Part shown: piece by piece, positions 60,292 to 64,000 of the stretch
How positions within the stretch are numbered: position 1 is the first letter of the stretch
Layout: each line of letters opens with the position of its first letter
Origin: Pseudofabraea citricarpa
Lineage: Eukaryota > Ascomycota > Leotiomycetes > Helotiales > Dermateaceae
Assembly: GCA_029641185.1 (NCBI GenBank)
Contig: JAPWGK010000002.1
Span: 558,001 to 622,000 of the forward strand
DNA length: 64,000 bases
Direction: 5' to 3'
The notes under the pieces: generated by a model
Databases searched by the model: none
The model's input: only the letters and a program-made list of their open reading frames with translations
What the model was told of the DNA's origin: nothing
Made by a program: the position numbers and the translations under genes

Positions 60292-61617
60292 TCAGAAAAA
60301 TCTCAAAAACCTTTGCCGTCTTTCTTCGTCTGTCATCTTAGCAAAGTTCTCAATCTCTATTTCTTTCACGTGAAGATATTGTGCGTGCATCTCTTCGCCC
60401 ATATGAAATTTCAGGCCATCATCCTGCGCCAAGATATCCACAGAGTCTCTTAGGCTGTGTGGCATCTGTTGAGATATTCCATACTCGAGAAGTTCTTGCT
60501 GCGTCAGATCATGCGGGAACCTTTGCAAATCTTTCCAACCCAGCGCCCGATTTTGACTGATTCCTTCGGACCCAGCCTGCAAGATGGTGGCTAGAAGTAG
60601 ATAGAAGTTTGCAGTGGCGTCAACAAAGCGAAACTCCCAATGATTGTCGCTGATCTTGCGAACAGGCAGATCTCGATTTTCGGTACCAAATCCAATCCAG
60701 ATACCAGTTCCGTCCGGAACCCGCCGAGAATAACTATCAAAATTCGGCATTCCAATAGCACAGAGTGCTCCAAGGCTTCCCAGGATACCTGCTAAGAAGC
60801 TTTCGGGCTGAGAGGATGGGTTGAGGGAGATGTGCAAGTGACTCCCATTTTGAGCGCCATGTCGGTCTCCAGTCAGTGTCGGCTTGGGTGTCAATGTTCC
60901 TTTAAGGCCGTGACGCACGCAAATTGTTCTTATTGTTTCGTGTAGATGCATGAGAGAGTCAACAGCGTCCATCGGTGGCAGGGGAGCAAGTGCAATCTCA
61001 AAGTGATCTACACCCTCTGTATGAAAGTTGTAAACATGGATTCCAGCCAGCTCTGCCGCTTCCACAATCTCTTCAAGGAGGCTCAGAGTAGTACCTCGCA
61101 GTCCTGCCATAGTGGAATCCCCGGGGGATGGATCGACGGGATGGCGAGGTGGGGTGAGCGATTCGTCCAAGAGAACAAACTCGGCTTCAAAGCCTACAAG
61201 TACCGTCGTTGAATGCTGTTGTTCGAAATTATCAGTAACCGCCAGCAACAAAGATCTAGGACACTTTGCAAAAGCTCTTCCTTCTCCCCTCTCGTACATG
61301 AAACACATAACCGTGGCGTGGCTGAGAGAGGTCCCGCATGGCTTCAGCGATGTCCAGTGGGGACGCAGCTCCCAGGCCTGAGGTTTCTCTGCGAATGACC
61401 TTGGTGCAGTAGAAATGGGAATTATCATGCAATTCTGAGCCACCGTGAAAGGACCTGTGTCGCCCGCCGCCAGTTCTTTGGCAAGTCGAGTGGTGATAAT
61501 TTGAGCATGCTGAATCCCTGAAAAGTCTACCCATTGAAGGCGGACATATCTTGTCGCTTCGTAGCGGCCCAAAAACATATCCAGCATTCTGCTGTCTCCG
61601 GTCAGTTCAGGCTTCAT
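60292..61617 (-). CDS. Glutamine synthetase-like protein (GS catalytic fold)
   Basis: Single exon, 441 residues from the first ATG (an in-frame GTG lies six bases upstream). GS catalytic-domain motifs: VGFEAEFVLLD, the ATP-binding NGSHLHISLN, the glutamate-site FGTENRDLPVR and EFRFVDATANFYLLLATILQAG. The N-terminal beta-grasp is short (VRLQWVDFSGIQHAQII), as in the FluG C-terminal/PuuA-like branch rather than housekeeping GS. Such enzymes ligate glutamate to amines other than ammonia, or act in developmental signalling; the true substrate is unknown. It is divergent from the amidase at 62096 and shares its promoter, so joint use in nitrogen scavenging is plausible. Confidence 0.87.
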   Translation of the reverse strand: MKPELTGDSRMLDMFLGRYEATRYVRLQWVDFSGIQHAQIITTRLAKELAAGDTGPFTVAQNCMIIPISTAPRSFAEKPQAWELRPHWTSLKPCGTSLSHATVMCFMYERGEGRAFAKCPRSLLLAVTDNFEQQHSTTVLVGFEAEFVLLDESLTPPRHPVDPSPGDSTMAGLRGTTLSLLEEIVEAAELAGIHVYNFHTEGVDHFEIALAPLPPMDAVDSLMHLHETIRTICVRHGLKGTLTPKPTLTGDRHGAQNGSHLHISLNPSSQPESFLAGILGSLGALCAIGMPNFDSYSRRVPDGTGIWIGFGTENRDLPVRKISDNHWEFRFVDATANFYLLLATILQAGSEGISQNRALGWKDLQRFPHDLTQQELLEYGISQQMPHSLRDSVDILAQDDGLKFHMGEEMHAQYLHVKEIEIENFAKMTDEERRQRFLRFF

Positions 61618-62095
61618 TTTCACACTTCCAACAATGACAAAAGGGAGCCTGACTTGCAGATTTTGAGAATGCTTAGCCTTGGCGTGGATTGAAGGATCAC
61701 ATCGTACTCTTCAGGGTAGAACTGTCTTAGACCCAGCAAACAACCTATTACAAGGTGCGGGATTTCACTCTAGAATTCTCAACACAAGCCTTGAGGGCAT
61801 TGTAGGAAGCTGTTGTGCTTTTCGCTAGTGTGCCACAAACGCCCGGCTTGTGTTGTGAGGCTGTAGGGTAGCACTGCCCCGCCCCCGCGTGACGACCCGC
61901 CCCGCCAATGGCTAGTGCATGCACCTTATCGCCCTTTATCGCCCTTTATCGCCCACAAGACATGGTATCCCTGCGCGTTATAGCACCACCCCCATCATCC
62001 CATCATCCCCTCATCCCTTCCCTCTTTCTCGCTACTATACTCCGTAGGTACAGAGGCAAGAGGCATTTCGCGACGCTCCCAGCTTCCCAGCTCAC
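61618..62095. promoter_or_regulatory. Divergent promoter with three GATA sites
   Basis: 478 bp between the GS-like and amidase starts. At 61926-61955 a 10-bp unit TTATCGCCCT is repeated three times (last base differs), giving three CGATAA sites on the minus strand spaced one helical turn apart. CGATAA fits HGATAR, the target of AreA/Nit-2 GATA activators of nitrogen-source genes. Confidence 0.6.
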
Positions 62096-63973
62096 ATGCG
62101 ACTTTCACAACTTCATCGCCGCTTCGTGATTACCTTCTTTGGCGGGCTTCTTTTCATGACCACCATACAGCTGCTGACTACCATACAGCTGCGCTTCTCC
62201 ATTCTGAAGACTACATTCTCACGAGCCAAAGCAAGCATGGACGACCTTCCTCCGCTTCTCAGCCTCACTATCGAAAAGGCCGCAGAAGGGCTGAACTCTG
62301 GTAAATTCACATCGGTGGATTTGGTGAAGGCCTATCTTGCAAGAATCGAGGAGGCTTTGGATTTCAAAACCGTCCTGCAAGTGAATCTGGATGCAGTTGC
62401 TTCTGCGCAGCAGCTGGATGAGGAACGAAGTCGTTCAGGCAGCAGAGGGTACGGCATCTTCTACCCGACATCTTTTTTACACAGCTAATTCTCTCTCTCT
62501 CGCACGTAACAGACCTCTGCATGGGATTCCCATTCTCGTGAAGGACAATATCGTGACGAAAGATAACCTCCACGCGTCTGCGGGATCATTCACACTCCTT
62601 GGAGCAAAGCCCGAGGTTGAATCTTCTGTTATCAGCAAGCTTCGGCAAGCAGGAGTTGTCATTCTAGGAAAGACGAACATGTCCGAATGGGCAAACTTCA
62701 GAGGGCAAAATATCAGTGCTGGTTGGAGCCCACGTGGTGGGCAGACGCTGGGCACATACTATCCTCACTCTAGATCAGATGGCAGTAGCTCTGGATCAGC
62801 AGCAGCCGCCGCTCTTGGATTGTGTGCTGCAGCTCTCGGGACAGAGGTGAGTCGATACGCGGGTATATTCGTTCACAATGCTAATCTGAATATAGACATG
62901 GGGCAGTATCGTTGATCCTGCAGAAATTCATAATGTTGTGGGATTGAAACCTTCTCGCGGACTGATTGGAGCAGATGCCGTCGTACCGATCTCGAAAGGA
63001 CAAGATGTTATTGGCACTCTGACTCGGACTGTTGCGGATGCAGCGTTCTTGCTCAATACTATGGCAGGTCGTAGCGAGGCAGATGATAAAACATGGCATA
63101 TCCCTGAGCCGCTTCCAGACTTCACATCTTTCTGCAAGTCGACTGATCTTAGCGGAATCACAATCGGAATCCCTCGAGGCTGTTTCAAAAGCACCACGTC
63201 AGCAGCACTCATGGCTTCATTCGAGTCGGCCATGAATATCTTAGCTTCCGCAGGCGCGAAAGTGGTCGATAATGCCAATCTCCCCGATGTCGAAGGATTT
63301 TTGAAGCTTAGCTCAGAAGAAAGAGGTTTTGTGCGCACAGCGGACTTCAAGAGGGATATTGTGGCTTATTTGCAAACGCTAAAAACCAATCCTAATAACA
63401 TTCATACCTTGGAAGATATCGTCAATTTTACGAAGACTTTCTATACCGAGGGCTATCCTGAACAAGATATTGGGAATTTCTTGTTTGCCCAGTCTAAGGA
63501 GATCGAGGTTAGTAGCGAAAGTTATAAACGCCACGTTGATCAGGAAAACTACTTTGGAGGTGAAGGTGGTATCGTTGGGGCTCTAGAGAAGTACAAACTC
63601 GATATATTAGTTGTTCCTTCTACTCTGGGTGTCATAACCGACTTGGCTTCCAAGATGGGTTTCCCACTGATCAGCGTACCTCTTGGATTTCACCCCGAAG
63701 GTACTCCTGTCGAAGTCGAGGATAAGAAAGAGGGACTTGTTAGTGTCGCTCCTGGTATTCCGTAAGTATCCATCTGTTGTTATAATGGCCTATTGAGCTA
63801 ACCCATATAGCTATGGAATGACGTTTGCGACCAAAGCATTTTCGGATGGAAAGTTACTCCAAGTTGCATATGCTTTCGAGCAGTTATCTGGTGTCCGAGC
63901 CAATGGACCTATGCCGTTCAAAGCTCCCAATACGGAGCTGAGGGATGTTTCAATGAAAGCGCAAAAGATTTGA
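62096..63973 (+). CDS. Amidase (amidase signature family)
   Basis: Exons 62096-62448, 62513-62846, 62896-63761 and 63811-63973 encode 571 residues. The Ser-cisSer-Lys triad is visible: Lys128 in ILVKDN, the cis-Ser in DGSSSGSAAA (about 210) and the nucleophile Ser233 in TETWGSI, restored by intron 2. VVGLKPSRGLI and SKGQDVIGTLTRTVADAA follow as expected. Residues 11-35 are hydrophobic, a signal anchor; a later ATG at 62237 would drop it and give a cytosolic form. The family hydrolyses amides to acid plus ammonia or amine. Intron lengths are 64, 49 and 49 bp. With the GS-like neighbour it may release and recapture amide or amine nitrogen (inference). It ends 27 bp before the window edge. Confidence 0.9.
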
Positions 63974-64000
63974 GGGCGTTATAGCATACAGAAAAATGGC

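Overview
The window is nuclear DNA of a filamentous ascomycete (Pezizomycotina). The evidence is spliced genes with short GT-AG introns (mostly 45-140 bp), a HET-domain gene, a PTH11-type rhodopsin domain, a Zn2Cys6 regulator, a secreted pectin lyase, a FAD-monooxygenase pseudogene and C:G to T:A biased repeat decay. A helotialean (Leotiomycetes) source is plausible but is inference only.

Layout. 1-7698 (+): most of the giant Furry/Tao3/PAG1 morphogenesis scaffold, open at the left edge. 8132-9700 (+): membrane-anchored ATP-grasp protein. 10131-12129 (-): five-exon secreted S33/TAP-type serine hydrolase. 12.1-18.2 kb: gene-poor. 18240-19392 (+): mitochondrial phosphate carrier. 21360-23333 (+): Baeyer-Villiger-type flavin monooxygenase. 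24138-25845 (+): glutamate decarboxylase. 26563-28371 (+): intracellular GH13 alpha-amylase, convergent with a HET-domain gene (28691-31135, -). 32083-33501 (-): pectin lyase with a long GAA microsatellite in an intron. 35213-37903 (-): rhodopsin-like 7-TM domain fused to an L-fucose-permease-type MFS transporter. 37.9-42.0 kb: simple-sequence-rich intergenic DNA. 42045-44676 (-): Zn2Cys6 transcription factor. 47724-49748 (-): quinate-repressor-like dehydroquinase/shikimate-dehydrogenase protein. 52415-54337 (-): hexose transporter. 54.3-60.3 kb: gene-poor, AT-rich, with a broken FAD monooxygenase (56972-57998). 60292-61617 (-) and 62096-63973 (+): divergent glutamine-synthetase-like and amidase genes sharing a 478-bp promoter with three phased GATA sites.

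The genes are mostly independent. Three themes recur: carbohydrate use (amylase, pectin lyase, two sugar-type MFS proteins), aromatic/quinate sensing, and nitrogen metabolism (glutamate decarboxylase, and the GS-like/amidase pair, which is probably co-regulated). No secondary-metabolite backbone enzyme is present. The most unusual features are the receptor-transporter fusion, the repressor-like protein with an intact dehydroquinase site but a decayed shikimate dehydrogenase site, and the GATA array between the GS-like and amidase genes.

All exon boundaries were set by hand from splice consensus, reading frame and family conservation. No database search was run.
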